This document shows positions 34,378 through 46,248 of a stretch of 64,000 nt of DNA, one piece after another. How positions within the stretch are numbered: position 1 is the first letter of the stretch; every line of letters starts with the position of its first letter. The stretch is from Iris pallida. Lineage: Eukaryota > Streptophyta > Magnoliopsida > Asparagales > Iridaceae. The translations under genes were made by a program, and so were the position numbers. The stretch is from positions 21,835,938 through 21,899,937 of the forward strand of contig JANAVB010031417.1 of NCBI GenBank assembly GCA_029216955.1. Direction: 5' to 3'. The notes below the pieces were generated by a model that saw only the letters and a list, made by a program, of their open reading frames with translations, had not been told where the DNA came from and ran no database searches.

Positions 34378-35228
34378 TGTAGGTCCTAAAAAATCAAGTT
34401 GCACCCATCAAAGAAGTCATAAAAATCAAATTATGCATCCTTCAAGTGAACTGCGCAGAAGACAGATTGTGCAACAATTCGATTGTGCAGGCTGAACTGC
34501 GCACTCATCCAAGTATGTAAGCTGACATGGCCTCATCATCATTACCTGACAGAAAATCAGATCTTCTGACAACTGACAGCACGGAGAACGAGGAAACTGT
34601 TCGTTTATCGTGCAGCACAGCGCTCGAGGACAGCTGTACATGCAGCACAATGTGCCAGACTCTCTGCAGCGCAGTCCATCCTAGCGCAGTCCATCCCAGC
34701 GCAATCCGAAGCCAGCGCAATTCAGGTGGCGCACTCCATCAAGATAACTGACAATGTACATGTGGCCTTCATGCCATCAATTACTCACCATGTGGCAACC
34801 GTCTGTACACGATCAAGCGCATTTCAATCAAACAATGCCACGCGTCATATACAAATGGTCCACGATCGAGTAACTGCCTGCGCAGTTTATTGCCTGCACA
34901 ATCCAAAGTGTGCGCCATCCAACCTGCACAAGTCAGAATAACTAGAAGTTAGTTATTTCTAGAACTCTATAAATAGAGTTTCAAGCCTTCATTGGAGGAA
35001 CACATACATGTACACACACACATATCAGAAATCATCACCAGAGATCAGGAGTTCTTGCCAAAGTGCTGCTGCAATCTTCAGAGGCTACCGTCTTCAAAGT
35101 TCACATCGTCCAAGGGATAAAGCGATCGTCATTCAGATCGAATTCCTATAGTTGTACTTTTCCAGAATTCTTGTAATCTTCTTTACAAAGTTTGTTGAAA
35201 TAAAGATCAACTTTTGTTTTTGTAAACA
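34378..35228 (+). repeat. 3' LTR of element D (851 bp)
   Basis: Begins TGTAGGTCC and ends TTTTTGTAAACA, followed by the TSD CCTAT (35229-35233). TATA box CTATAAATAG is at 34977-34986. Carries a 5-bp stretch (TTCAA near 34442) missing from the 5' copy. Confidence 0.9.
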
Positions 35229-35233
35229 CCTAT

Positions 35234-35908
35234 CAAACTCGGTCGCCACCAAGGTGGGGACAAACCTACTGAGTCTAGAAAACTCATATACATAACCGTC
35301 GACCGTCCTGTCTCCTTGCTTCAAGTTGGTAAATCTCGTCTGTAGGTCGTACCGAGCTACAACATCAAAATACTTCGTCTGGAATCTTTCTCTAAACACC
35401 GCCCAAGTAATCGGTGCTGCTAATCCCACGGCCTGCGCCGCCCACCAACTGCGAGCTAAGTCCAGCAATTGTAGGCATACCACCGCCACCTTCTCATTCT
35501 CAGGTGTCCTAGCTGCTTCCAGAACCACTTCGGTATCCTGAAGCCAAGCGTCCACGGCAATCGCATCTTCGCTGCCGTCGAAGAATGGAGAGTTTAAGCG
35601 CTTGAAGCTGTTGGCCGCGCTGTTTCCTGGATGACCGTCTCTGGTCAAAGCATCTGCCACTGCCTGGTACAAGGCGTCTTCTCTACGATCCTGGGAAGCT
35701 ATCAAGGTCCTGATGAGACCTACCAAGGTGCCATCATTAGGCTCGGCAGGTCGAACGGGCTGAACTGGGGGCTCTCCTCCAGTAGGTACAACTCTGGAGG
35801 CTACTCCGGAATGCTGGGCTTGATCTTCGGGTTGCTGCTAGTCCACGGGAAGTGCTCCACCTCGCTGATCGGCGGGGCCAGGTACAGTGCCGCTGAAGAA
35901 GACGACAT
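35234..35908 (-). pseudogene. gag N-terminal half of element E
   Basis: Minus strand. A start at 35908 (MSSSSAALYLAPP) is followed by a frame change near 35840. The gag frame then reads PVQPVRPAEPNDGTLVGLIR to the gag core SFKRLNSPFFDGSEDAIAV, WLQDTEVVLEAARTPENEKV, ARSWWAAQAVG and FVPTLVATEFDR, where element D begins. These are hallmark segments of Tekay gag. The C-terminal half resumes at 8504. An in-frame TAG near 35838 precedes the conserved part. Apparent codons below 35229 belong to D's LTR. Confidence 0.85.
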
Positions 35909-36086
35909 AGGAAACAATAAGGAGGGACCAGGACAGATCAACGATACAAGCACATGATCAGGGCAAGAATCCAGGGATTCAGAAGATATGAACAGAGATC
36001 AAGGACGAGTACTGATTGAGACATCTATCCGGTAAACCCTCACATATTTTTATTTACAAGACCTGTATGGGCCACCACTTAAACCA
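35909..36086 (-). other. 5' untranslated leader and PBS region of element E
   Basis: No coding. Directly after the LTR (minus strand from 36086) lies TGGTTTAAGTGGTGGC, which begins with TGG as a PBS should. I do not recognise the tRNA. Confidence 0.5.
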
Positions 36087-38769
36087 AGTAACGCTCCAGA
36101 ACCAGAATACTGGAGAGCGGGGGCGTACATAGCCAGCTACGTATATTGAAATGGAATTCACCTCGCTATACGGTCACGGCTGTCTAGATATATGAGGGTT
36201 TAACTACAAGCCAACGGTCTCCTATGGTCATGAACAAGCCTATTGTCTCAATCTCAAGCAAGCAATAATAGTTACAAGATGTCAGAGCACCAAATATATA
36301 ATAGCAAGGCGTCCCATACATTACATATTGGATGATCATGAAGCTAGTCGTACAAAATGTCAAGACTAGCAAGAGTTCAGTCATACATGATCAACCCTAG
36401 GATTTGTTAATCATGTTACAACCCGTAGGCAGACAGTAAGTAAATATGCATCGAGCTAACAGGTGCTCGTCAGCTAAACGCCTCAAAAGAATAATTTTAT
36501 AATGTAGTGAGCGAATCAAAAAGGAAAACCCACTCGTAGCCCGGGTTTCATCTAGTTGTCACCATTGGGCTAGAAGTTCGGTAGATCTTCGAGAGCTGCT
36601 CCAAAATCTGGCCACACAAAACCAGCTGGATCAAACCCCAGAAAGAGCAAGTGCCACAAAGGAGGCCACGAAATAAGAACGAAAGCCAGCATATCAGATC
36701 CTAAGTAAAATAGAAGAAAAGTACCATTAATAAAGAGTACAACAGGACAATAAACGACTAGGAACGTGGAACCATTCCGGGAGCCAGGTTACAACCCCTA
36801 ACCAAATAAGGACCAGGGTTGTACCCTTCGCCTGAATAGCACCTTGTCTCTACCCATTTATTATTAAGATAAGTAAAACAAACATGCTCAGGAGAAACCA
36901 GGTACTGGGACTAGACAAGACTTAGACAGGGCTGGACACCATCCATTCACAAGCGGCCAAGCAAATACTTCGGCTTACTACTCAACTAACTAGGGTTATC
37001 ATATGCCTAATTACTAACAAGGTGCAAATGAGAAATTCCCAGTCCCAAGTCCTGCAGACTATCCAGTTATCCTTCCGCGGGTTGAGAGTATGGTTGGGTA
37101 CATTGCCCGAGAAACAATGTACCCTTAGGTGACTTAGAGGGTGCAACACATGACAGTGTGCTGGAAATGTGCCCTACTCGTCGGCAGGCTACAAGTCCTT
37201 TTAAAGCGCCCAGATAACAAGATTGCCTGTGACTGAGAATTCTCCATGAACTATAGTTTGATCTAGTAATTAGCCTAATCCATATTCAGTACGAATTCCT
37301 GACCGTGGTAACCAGGGAGTCACGTCCTAGACATTATGCAAGATAAGACAAGACAAGTGGATTGCACGAAGCAGCAAGAATGAACACCCACGGTGTCAGA
37401 GTTGGTTATATGAGTCAAGTTCGCCATCGTAACAACATCAATTATCAAGTCAAGTTACAAGTCAGGAGTGCACCGCCACGGGCCACTATCAAGTTATCCA
37501 GTTATCGAGATTAATTATGAATTACAGTTACCAGTTAAGAGCGCACCCCATCGGGTCACTACTAAGAAGATCAGAAGTACTAGGATAATCACCGAAATTA
37601 CGAAAATCGTACTAGTCATAAGCAAAACACCGAAATTGTGCCAGGTTGTGTTGGGCCAAGACGGTCGTGTTGTGTGGAACAAGATCTCAAAACTCCAATC
37701 CACAAAAGAGAAGCCAAGCCCAAGAAAATACAACCAAACTACCATGGGCAAGTAGGTTGCGCTGGGGTTCCTGGGGTCGGGTTGCGCTAGGGTCGGATTG
37801 CGCTGGGGTCGAGTTGCGCTGGGGTTCAAAGGCGCTGGGTCAAAGGGCGCTGGGTCAAAGGGCGCTGGGGTTGGGTTGCGCTAGGAAGTGAGCGACGACT
37901 GGCGCTGGCCAAGTTGCGCCGGAGCCAAGCCGCGCCAGAGCCAAACGCGCCAAGGGAGGGAAGGCGATGGAGCTAAAGAGCGCCAGCGAGAGGGGGCGCG
38001 GTTTGCAAAAGGGCGCCGAGCGCGGGTCAGCCCAGCGCTAAAGAGCGCTGGCCGAAGAAGGGTTGGCGCGGTTCATCCCAGCGCTAAAGAGCGCTGGCCG
38101 AGATCATCTTCTCCAGCAAAGCTGAGAAGAGAAACCCAAGAACACCAAAACACCAAGCTTCATAACTTGGCTAAATCAAAACGAAATTTAAATTTTCAAA
38201 GTTCTAACTTGTGTAAAATTGAATTCTCTACCACATGGAAGCCTCAAAACAAGCAAAAATCTAAGTTTAATTGATCAAAACCAAGAAAATCCGAAAATGG
38301 TTAAAACTTAGATCTAGAAAAATGGAAACTCCAAATCACAAAATGCCAAGTTCTAATGTGGTTCACCATGGCCTAATCTAACTAATGGACAAATAAAATA
38401 GGGTTCCTATTTGGTGGCAAGGTGCACTTGCCTATGGAGATTGGGTGTTGTGTGGAGGAAGGAAGAAGAAGATGGAGAAAATTAATGGAAGAGTAATGAG
38501 GAGAGAGAAAAGTTAGGTGGGGTTTTAATGAAGGAGGGTGTGTTGTGTTGAGAGTGGAGTTTAACTAAGGGTAGTCCAAAGCAAACCAAACCAAATCCTC
38601 TCCATAAAGAATAAAACCACGCCAGGTCCAAAAACTCAATTTACGAGAAAACTAAAATCTGCAAGTCGAGCCAAAATACAATTACAGGCCAAAATCTGAA
38701 AAAATAAATATAGGTCTGAAATACATATAAGCCTAATCAAAATACGTACTCCGAAATACGGGCGTTACA
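36087..38769 (-). repeat. 5' LTR of element E (2683 bp)
   Basis: Collinear with solo LTR B. In element orientation it begins TGTAACGCCCGTATTTC and ends GGAGCGTTACT, where the usual terminal CA has mutated. It holds a GGTTGCGCTGGGGT-type repeat and AAAG-loop hairpins at 37755-38110. No coding region is supported; the apparent ORF at 37468-38274 is repeat sequence. Confidence 0.82.
37755..38110. repeat. GCGCTGG repeat and AAAG-loop hairpin block in LTR of E
   Basis: First a run of GGTTGCGCTGGGGTC-like units about 15-20 bp long (37755-37885). Then two copies of CCAGCGCTAAAGAGCGCTGG (about 38032 and 38081), a perfect 8-bp stem around AAAG, joined by repeated flanks (GCCGA, TTGGCGCGG). It occupies the same place as the 34-bp hairpin array in solo LTR B. 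Confidence 0.8.
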
Positions 38770-38861
38770 GAAATACTTTGACGCGAGGACTAATTGGACT
38801 ACCAAATGTTAGACGCAAAGCTGGAAGACCAAAGAAGAAGCGCATCCTGGTTCACCATGGC

Positions 38862-38862
<1 letters not shown>
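38770..38862 (+). pseudogene. short fragment encoding a GRPKKKR motif
   Basis: About 90 bp between E's LTR and the TA block. The plus-strand reading gives [20 protein letters not shown] followed by RI, which recalls the C-terminal tail of Mutator-like transposases or an AT-hook-like motif. It is too short to assign. Its last 17 bp (GTTCACCATGGCCTAAT) also occur inside E's LTR near 38363. Confidence 0.3.
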
Positions 38863-39816
<954 letters not shown>

Positions 39817-39817
<1 letters not shown>

Positions 39818-41704
39818 CAAATATAATTTTATGCAAAATGTTATTATGTGTAAATTCACAAGTTATTTTATTATATAATTTTGTGACTTGTATATTTCAC
39901 TTCATTAATATATATTATTAAAATAATTTAATATATATTTTAATATATGAATTATTGTATTTTATTAATCATGGCCATTTGGTGTCCAAACCTAGCATGG
40001 GTTTTTGGGCCCAAATATATCTAAATACATTCAAAGTCTGTGCAAGTCATATTGGACTTGATTCATGGCCTTGGGTCCCGTATCTGGACTTCGGTTCAAT
40101 TTTGTATACGTGGATAAAATAGTAAATAATTGATTAATTATTTTTCAGAAATTGTTACTTGCTGTTTTTGAATTTTATATATATTTTAATTACTGTAAAA
40201 ATATGGGAAAAATTGTATTTAAATACTATGTTAATTTAGCTAATTTAATAAAATTTTCCATCATTTAATTAGTACTTTTGGCATTTTATAAAAATAGAAA
40301 AACAGAGCTCATTTTCAGAGTACTTATGTTTGCTGATTTTTAATAAATATCTATGAGGGCTTATAAATTCCAGAAAAATTATTATAAATTTCTATAATTA
40401 ACAAGTATCATTTTTGTACTTTATTTTATGTACAATTGAGCCTTTTGTCTATCTTAAAAATTGTTGGAACACAGTGTACAGTCTGATTTAATTATTGAAT
40501 AATTACGACTTACGATGTATTGTGTGATTTGGGGTATTGTAGTATTGGACCTCACCATACCATAGTGTAAAGGTCCTAAAAATTTAATTTAGGTATTGCG
40601 TCACCCTACATTGGTCTCCTATGCTAAAGTTCACCATTTGGCTAGGTGTCCAGTCAGAAAGTTGTTTCGTACAACTAGTGTCTTAGTGTTTAACTTAGTA
40701 TGAAAACTAAGTTTATGTATTATTTCTATAGTGACGAGTCACCAGACATCTATAGCATTTCCTTCACTACCTTGCTTTGCTAGAGGCAAGTACCTCTACA
40801 AACTTTATTTACAGCATATAATGAATTGTGTATAAACCATGTTAATACCTAAACTGCAAGTCGTATATCACCATGTTTCATATGCTTCATACTGCCCTCA
40901 GTATCTACCATGCTTTATACTGTTCTCGTATCACTCACATGTTATAAAACGAGTTAAGGAAAAACTGTTAGTAGAGTACGTGATCATGCCCCCTTCTCCG
41001 TATGTATTTACCGAGCACTGTTACATTTTATATGCAACTTTGTCGTATGTCTGATCCCGCATTTGTGTATGGATATACACCGATGCCGTTAAGTGTACGT
41101 ATGTACCCTTCAGAAAATTAATATGTACCACTGTACATCCTATTTTACCTATTGACTGATCACTCACCTGCTACAGTTTTAAACTTTAAAACAAACATAT
41201 GATGCCATGATAGATTATGATATGCCATGATTCCTACACTTCTGTTTATTTCATGTTTTGTATATTTAGTTTGTTAGAATCAGTACTTGCTCCCGTCCTG
41301 ACAGGATAACGTTGTAGGTATACTTACCGAGGAGGAGTTGCTATGCGATTCCTATTATGGAGTTGCTGCCGAGGATCAGGCTTTATCTTACGAGGATGTA
41401 CCTATGGGGAAACTCGTCTAGTTTGTTGATTTACTTGGGACTTTTGAGAGTAGTCATGTTTTAGACTACGTATTTTATAAACTGGACCTGTATCCGGTTT
41501 TACATTTTGGTCATGTACTCGGAATATTTTTATATACGAGATGATTTTGTGTTTGGATATATTCTAACTCATTATTATATATAGAACTTTTAGCACACTT
41601 TGGTCTTATCTTATTTGTCTTTAGAACAGCTTACTACGCTTTATCTCAAGCGTAGGCTGGACATGACTCGGCCTGGCCCAACAATTTGGGTAGCGGATCG
41701 TAAC
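39817..41704. other. AT-rich intergenic DNA, possible decayed LTR at its right end
   Basis: No ORF is supported. The part 40500-41704 reads like retrotransposon LTR sequence and ends GTAGCGGATCGTAACA, an LTR-like terminus followed two bases later by TGGCGCC. The left end was not found, so this is only a suggestion. Confidence 0.3.
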
Positions 41705-41905
41705 AAATGGCGCCATGTGGGTTGGGGGTCGGGCGCCATTTGTAATGTCGCCGTGTGAGTAGGGGAGCGGGCCAGGCGACATTTGTTATGGCGCCATGTG
41801 GGTGGGGGGAGAATGACGCTCCTCCATGTGGGTTGGGGGGAATCTTGGCAGGGCGCCATCACATGTCTCCAGTTGGCGTCCCTTAGTTTGAGGCGACATT
41901 ACATA
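41705..41905. repeat. GGCGCCAT / GGCGACAT degenerate repeat block
   Basis: Words ATGGCGCCATGTGGGT, GGGCGCCATTTGTAATGTCG and AGGCGACATTTGTTATGGCG recur at 30-60 bp spacing, in both orientations around G-rich linkers (GGGTTGGGGG). The unit is partly self-complementary. Function unknown. Confidence 0.6.
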
Positions 41906-42996
41906 TGGCATCCGAATGGGTAGTTTGGTTTTTTTCTCGTGGACGACATCACTGATGACGCTCTATCCTCTCTTTCATCATTTTTTCAAACTCATCCCTT
42001 TTTTTCTTAAATAGGACAAATTTTATCCCCTTGTGTAAAATTATCTGATTTTAAAAACAAGAAAAAAAAAAACCCAGTTAAACCTTATATCAACCCCTTC
42101 AATACAAAAGAATGTAACTCGAAGATACAAAATAATGTAACTCGAAGGAATTCATATATTCGAAATTGAATATATATAAAAAAACTCACAGAGGAGTTTT
42201 CAAACCCTAAAATTACTAACTAATTTATTCTTTATGAAATATCAAATTTTATTGCATATCCACTATTTATTTGTGGGCATACCGTAATGTCCAATTCGAA
42301 CCAAATTATATGGAAAGAAAAATAAAAATGTACGTAAGTATTCAGTTCACTGTATACTCAATTTAATTTTTATTGCACATAATTCCAACTAAATATAGAT
42401 GGCACTAAAAAATGGTTTGTGATGGTATTTCATTATCTTCTTTGGGATCTTTGGTTGATGGATTAGACAAGAGATTTGGAAGATTCCAATTGGTTATAAC
42501 TAAAGTTTCTTTTTTTACCTTCCAATTGGTTTTAACTAACGTTTCTTTCTTCTTCTTTTTTACCCACGTACATCTACACGTTTTTATGGTTGGAAGTCTC
42601 GAACTATGTCGGTTTTATTTAGTGTTTATGTTGCTTTTCACATGAGTTACAAGGCGCTGGACTAAGGTTTGGTGTTTGAATAGGAGATTTTGGGGGGACA
42701 TAATCCTCAGTTTCCGTTCCTAACAAAAAATATGGTCGTGAGTTTGGAAGTAGGAAAAGAAAAACATCCCACCAAAGTATTGAAATCAAACAGTTTACTC
42801 ATCCATAAATTATTTAGGTTCTTGCAAATCTATAAACCAAACAGATGTGGGCGACGTAATGCTGACTCAATCTGCACTTAGCCTGAAAATTCTAGTCAAA
42901 CTAAAGTAGACCCAACTAAGTCTCATCAAGAGTGACTGACTGACTAATTGTGAGTCCCTAGTGTCAACCCATCCACTTACAACATTAATCAAGGCT
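41906..42996. other. intergenic, nothing recognised
   Basis: AT-rich sequence with no supported ORF, RNA gene or transposon end. A short duplicated phrase (TCCAATTGGTT...ACTAA near 42484 and 42522) is the only structure noted. Confidence 0.5.
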
Positions 42997-43296
42997 AATG
43001 CTAAGGGCACTATAGCACCTGATTGCAGAAATTTTGCAGTTCAGTACATAGTGAGTATTATAATTCTGTTCATAGTCATGATGGTAGAAATTTTGACACT
43101 CTTTATTATATTTAGTACTGTCATATAGTCCTAAAAATAGACTTTTCTATTTATATCAAAATTTTAACAACCATTGGATATGAAAGAACGGTCAAAATTT
43201 GATCATATCTAAAAGTTAAAACGATCAAAATTTTAACAGATCAAGACTACATAAACTATAATATTGCATAATAAATTTTGTAGTGTCCTTAACATT
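42997..43296. mobile_element. MITE-like element with AATGCTAAGGGCACTA ends
   Basis: Left end AATGCTAAGGGCACTATA and the reverse complement of the right end AATGTTAAGGACACTACA match at 15 of 18 positions. Length is about 300 bp, non-coding. Target duplication is not clear. Confidence 0.45.
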
Positions 43297-43535
43297 TGAC
43301 ATTAATTAATAGAAGTCAATGTCCAAAATCCTTGGAAATGGTTTAAAGTGGAGAGCACTGCCGCAGCACTGTACAGAGGTCTACCAAAGTGTACTACCTA
43401 CCAACAGCACATTATATAGTCGTTAATGGAGAGGAGCGTTTCCCACTACGCCAATTCGTTCATGTGGAACTCTACCTAAAGACATTTCACCTACCATTCC
43501 CATCCTTAATTCCTACTTAAACCCCCATCTCCTCC

Positions 43536-43542
43536 TATTTAA
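43536..43542 (+). promoter_or_regulatory. possible TATA element of the phytocyanin gene
   Basis: TATTTAA lies 68 bp before the ATG at 43610. It is a weak match in an AT-rich region. Confidence 0.3.
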
Positions 43543-43609
43543 TTTGTGCTTGTAGCCATAACCTCTCTAACATTTTTGAGTCGCAGAACACACGTATATA
43601 GAGAGAGAT

Positions 43610-44598
43610 ATGGGGTTTAGAAGTGGTGTTTGGTTTGCGATACCCGCGGCGGCGGTGGCGATCCTCCTCGTCCTTGAACCTTCTTCGGCGGCTAGGATAA
43701 CCGTCGGAGGCTCCCAGCATTGGCGTTTCGGTTTCAACTATACCGACTGGGCTCTCAAAACCTCCCCCTTCCACCAGAACGATACCTTGGGTGAGCATTC
43801 CGTTTTGAAAAAATGATACTGATTTTGGCATGTCCTAGCACAACACAATTCTAGTTTACTAATGTCCAGAAGCATATGAATATGAAATTAGAAACGAGTA
43901 TTTTATTGATTTTAACATGTTCCTAACCAAATGACGGAGCCACATTGTAGCCCATTCATTTTTTTTCCCTCCATATAAGTCAGTCCACCCCAGTTCATCT
44001 CATGCTAAAGTAGAATTATATACGCAGGGGCGGAGCTACCCCTGGGCACGGTGGCCTGTAGCCCGTCCCAATTAGAATTTTTTGGGAAAAAAAATTAGAA
44101 TTTTTTTTTGTAATTTTTTTTTAGTTGTATTTTATATTTTTGTTTGAATTTTAAGTATACAACAATTAAATATAAATAAATTCTAAAAAAATAATATTTT
44201 AGGCGGTACGAAGTAAGTTCTCATGTCGTTCAAGTTTTACCTAACGTTCAGTCCTTCCTAAATTTAAAAACTAGCTCCGCCATGATACGTACCTAGTTTG
44301 AATTGTGGTCATATATATGTATTTATATAAATTTGCAGTGTTCATGTACGATCCTCCGACGAACACGACGTTCCCACACAGCGTGTACTTGCTGAAGAAC
44401 CTCCGGAGCTTCCTTGCGTGCGACCTGAAGAAGGCGAGGGTGGTCGGGAACGCGATGCAGGGGGGCGGGAGCGGCCAGGAGTTCGTGCTGAGGAAGAGGA
44501 AGCCTCACTATTTCGCGTGCGGCGAGCGCGGCGGAATCCATTGCAACCTCGGGATGATGAAGTTCTCCGTGCTCCCGAAGAGGATGTGCAGCGGATGA
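43610..44598 (+). CDS. phytocyanin (plantacyanin/uclacyanin-like blue copper protein), two exons
   Basis: Exon 1 is 43610-43790 and exon 2 is 44339-44598. The intron 43791-44338 has GTGAGC and TTTGCAG ends and splits codon 61, and joining gives DTL-VFMYDPP as expected. The 146-residue product starts with a signal peptide (about 1-28, hydrophobic IPAAAVAILLVLEPSSA). A plastocyanin-like domain follows, with the type-I copper ligands His74 (FPHSVY), Cys121 (YFACG), His128 and Met133 (IHCNLGMM). Cys88 and Cys129 are placed for the structural disulfide. Three N-glycosylation sites (NYT, NDT, NTT) are present. There is no proline-rich or GPI tail, so a secreted cell-wall or apoplast protein is likely. 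Phytocyanins are small electron-transfer or signalling proteins. No damage is visible. Confidence 0.88.
44035..44284. mobile_element. MITE-like repeat in the phytocyanin intron
   Basis: Starts CAGGGGCGGAGCTA and ends CTAGCTCCGCCATG, an inverted terminal repeat seen in many plant hAT-like MITEs. It is flanked by ATACG on both sides (44030-44034 and 44285-44289). About 250 bp, T-rich, non-coding. Confidence 0.65.
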
Positions 44599-45788
44599 TC
44601 GATCATGAACAAGCTGCTTGGTCTGGGTTGGTTTGGTTCATCGAAGTACTACTATATATGGAGAGCAAATAATTTAAGGACTTTTTTTTTCAGTGTGGAT
44701 TCCGCATTAATAGACTGCTGTAATGTTGTTAAAACTTTTGGTCATATACGTACCAATATTAATTACTGAATAACTCTGTTATACTTTCTGTAATTTTTAA
44801 TTCTCTATCTAATCTAATGGAGAGTACTAGACTCTTATTTAACTTTTCTTTTTCTATATACTGTATGGAACTTACAATCCTTGAGTTTCTATATACTGTA
44901 TGGAACTTACAATCCTTGAGTTTCCATGCACAAAGTCAGTTCTCAAGTATCACAATGGAGTCAGAAATTTTCTCTATACGTTGAAGCAAATTTGATCGAC
45001 TCCCTTAAATCATTGGAAAAGAGAGTAGAATGCTCAGATAACCGTTGTTTATTTACTAAGCAAAAATTATGTAAATATCCACAGAACGAAAGCAAATTGA
45101 GTAGCTACGTCAGGACGTTCGATTTGCGTCACAAACAAGTGTAAGACAGAATTTCTAACGCATACAACTCAGAAGATTTAAAACTAATAACAGAAATTAA
45201 ATAGTATAGATTTGAGGCACGTTACAACGATGTCCTTAGAATAGAAATTTGCCCCCAAGAACAGTGCAGCAGATTAGGCGATCTATTTCCGAGATACAAC
45301 GAATCCCTTCGATCCACAGCACTGTGCACCCGGTAGCGAATCCCACGAACGATCTCAGCCTTTGCTGAGAGGAGTTTGACGGAATAGGAATTGAACGGAA
45401 GAGACGTTCTGGTTGCGTTTCTCTTTTGTACGAACATCCTTTCGGACAAGAGAGAGAGAGAGAGAGAGAGTGAGAGAGAGAGAAAGAGAATGAAAAGATT
45501 TTTTTTTTTCCGTATCAAAATAGATAAACTATTTTATTTCTGTTCGGGTCCAGAATAATCTTCCGCGCTCCACAAATCCGTAATGGAATTACGTGATAAC
45601 AGATCTACGGAAGACTAGGCAACCGAACTAAATAATTTAAAATTAAATAAAATTAAATAAGAATTAGAAAATTACCTTTATACCCTAAGCGCACGACCAA
45701 TAAACGTATCAAAAATGCGCAATAAATCGTACACCCGCTCGCGGATTAGATGTGATGTAGCACATCTCCTACAAAACTCACTTACCCA
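44599..45788. other. intergenic with a 35-bp tandem duplication and a GA microsatellite
   Basis: No gene supported. 44851-44885 is repeated exactly at 44886-44920 (unit begins TTTCTATATACTGTATGG). A (GA)n run lies at about 45449-45490 followed by a T run. The rest is unremarkable. Confidence 0.6.
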
Positions 45789-46248
45789 CAATGTTGTAAA
45801 AACCGGATCGGACCGGCAGTTGTACCGGGTCCAACCGGTTTAAGCCAAAAAATCGGTTCGGTTCGACTAAAACCGGGTCTTTTAAAGAACCGTCGATTTT
45901 TTGTCAAAACCGGGTTCAACCGATGAACCGGACGAACCGGTTCACATTTGAACTGGCCAATTTTGATTATTTTTTCATTGTAAAAAAATTTAAAATAAAT
46001 TATTATGAGAAATTTGGACCATTTGATTCTTTATTTGGTTTTAATCGACCTTATAGTTGTAAAATTAAACCGAACTAATATACTTATGATCAAACCGAAC
46101 TAAACCAAGAAATAAATATGGATATTTTTACCTACTTGAACCAAACTAAACCAAGTCTATTGAACTCCAATTGAATCCCGGTTGAACTCCGGTCCGACCT
46201 ATACCAAAAAAATTCGATTCGATCATCGGTCCGTTTTTTAAAATATTG
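45789..46248. mobile_element. 460-bp non-autonomous hAT element (MITE)
   Basis: Exact 8-bp TSD CTTACCCA at 45781-45788 and 46249-46256. Terminal inverted repeats are CAATGTTGTAAAAACCGG and, on the other strand, CAATATTTTAAAAAACGG. The interior is full of AACCGG and GGTTCGGTT words. No transposase. The 8-bp duplication and CA-type ends indicate the hAT superfamily. Confidence 0.85.

Larger units (their letters stand above)
8505..35228 (+). mobile_element. Element D: large Tat-lineage (Ogre/Retand-like) Ty3/gypsy element with antisense genes
   Basis: Bounded by LTRs 8505-9350 and 34378-35228 and by the 5-bp TSD CCTAT (8500-8504 and 35229-35233). Without the later insertion B it is about 16.7 kb. 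Plus-strand order is a long gag leader, gag, protease, G-patch-like segment, RT, RNase H, a second RNase H of archaeal type, then integrase. Dual RNase H with no chromodomain is the mark of the Tat clade. The 6.2 kb between pol and the 3' LTR holds two antisense genes and a tandem repeat, as reported for Retand, Grande and related elements. Stops and a frameshift show it is defective. LTR differences by hand count are about 3.5%. Confidence 0.9.
6244..38769 (-). mobile_element. Element E: Tekay-like chromovirus on the minus strand, split by D and A
   Basis: This is the host of the nest. Read on the minus strand: 5' LTR 38769 to 36087, a PBS-like TGG start at 36086, gag from about 35908, interruption by element D (35228 to 8505), the rest of gag, then RT, RNase H and integrase, until element A interrupts integrase at 6244. 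Joining across D at the TSD CCTAT restores a continuous gag reading (EFDR followed by AQQFQQGL), which proves D is an insertion. The 3' end of E is beyond the left edge. Many stops show it is dead. Confidence 0.85.

Noticed and set aside
37468..38274. Arg- and Ala-rich frames
   Set aside because: They translate the GCGCTGG repeat block of E's LTR.
36087..38769. Independent solo LTR unrelated to E
   Set aside because: It lies exactly where E's 5' LTR should be, in the right orientation, with a TGG primer-site start next to it.
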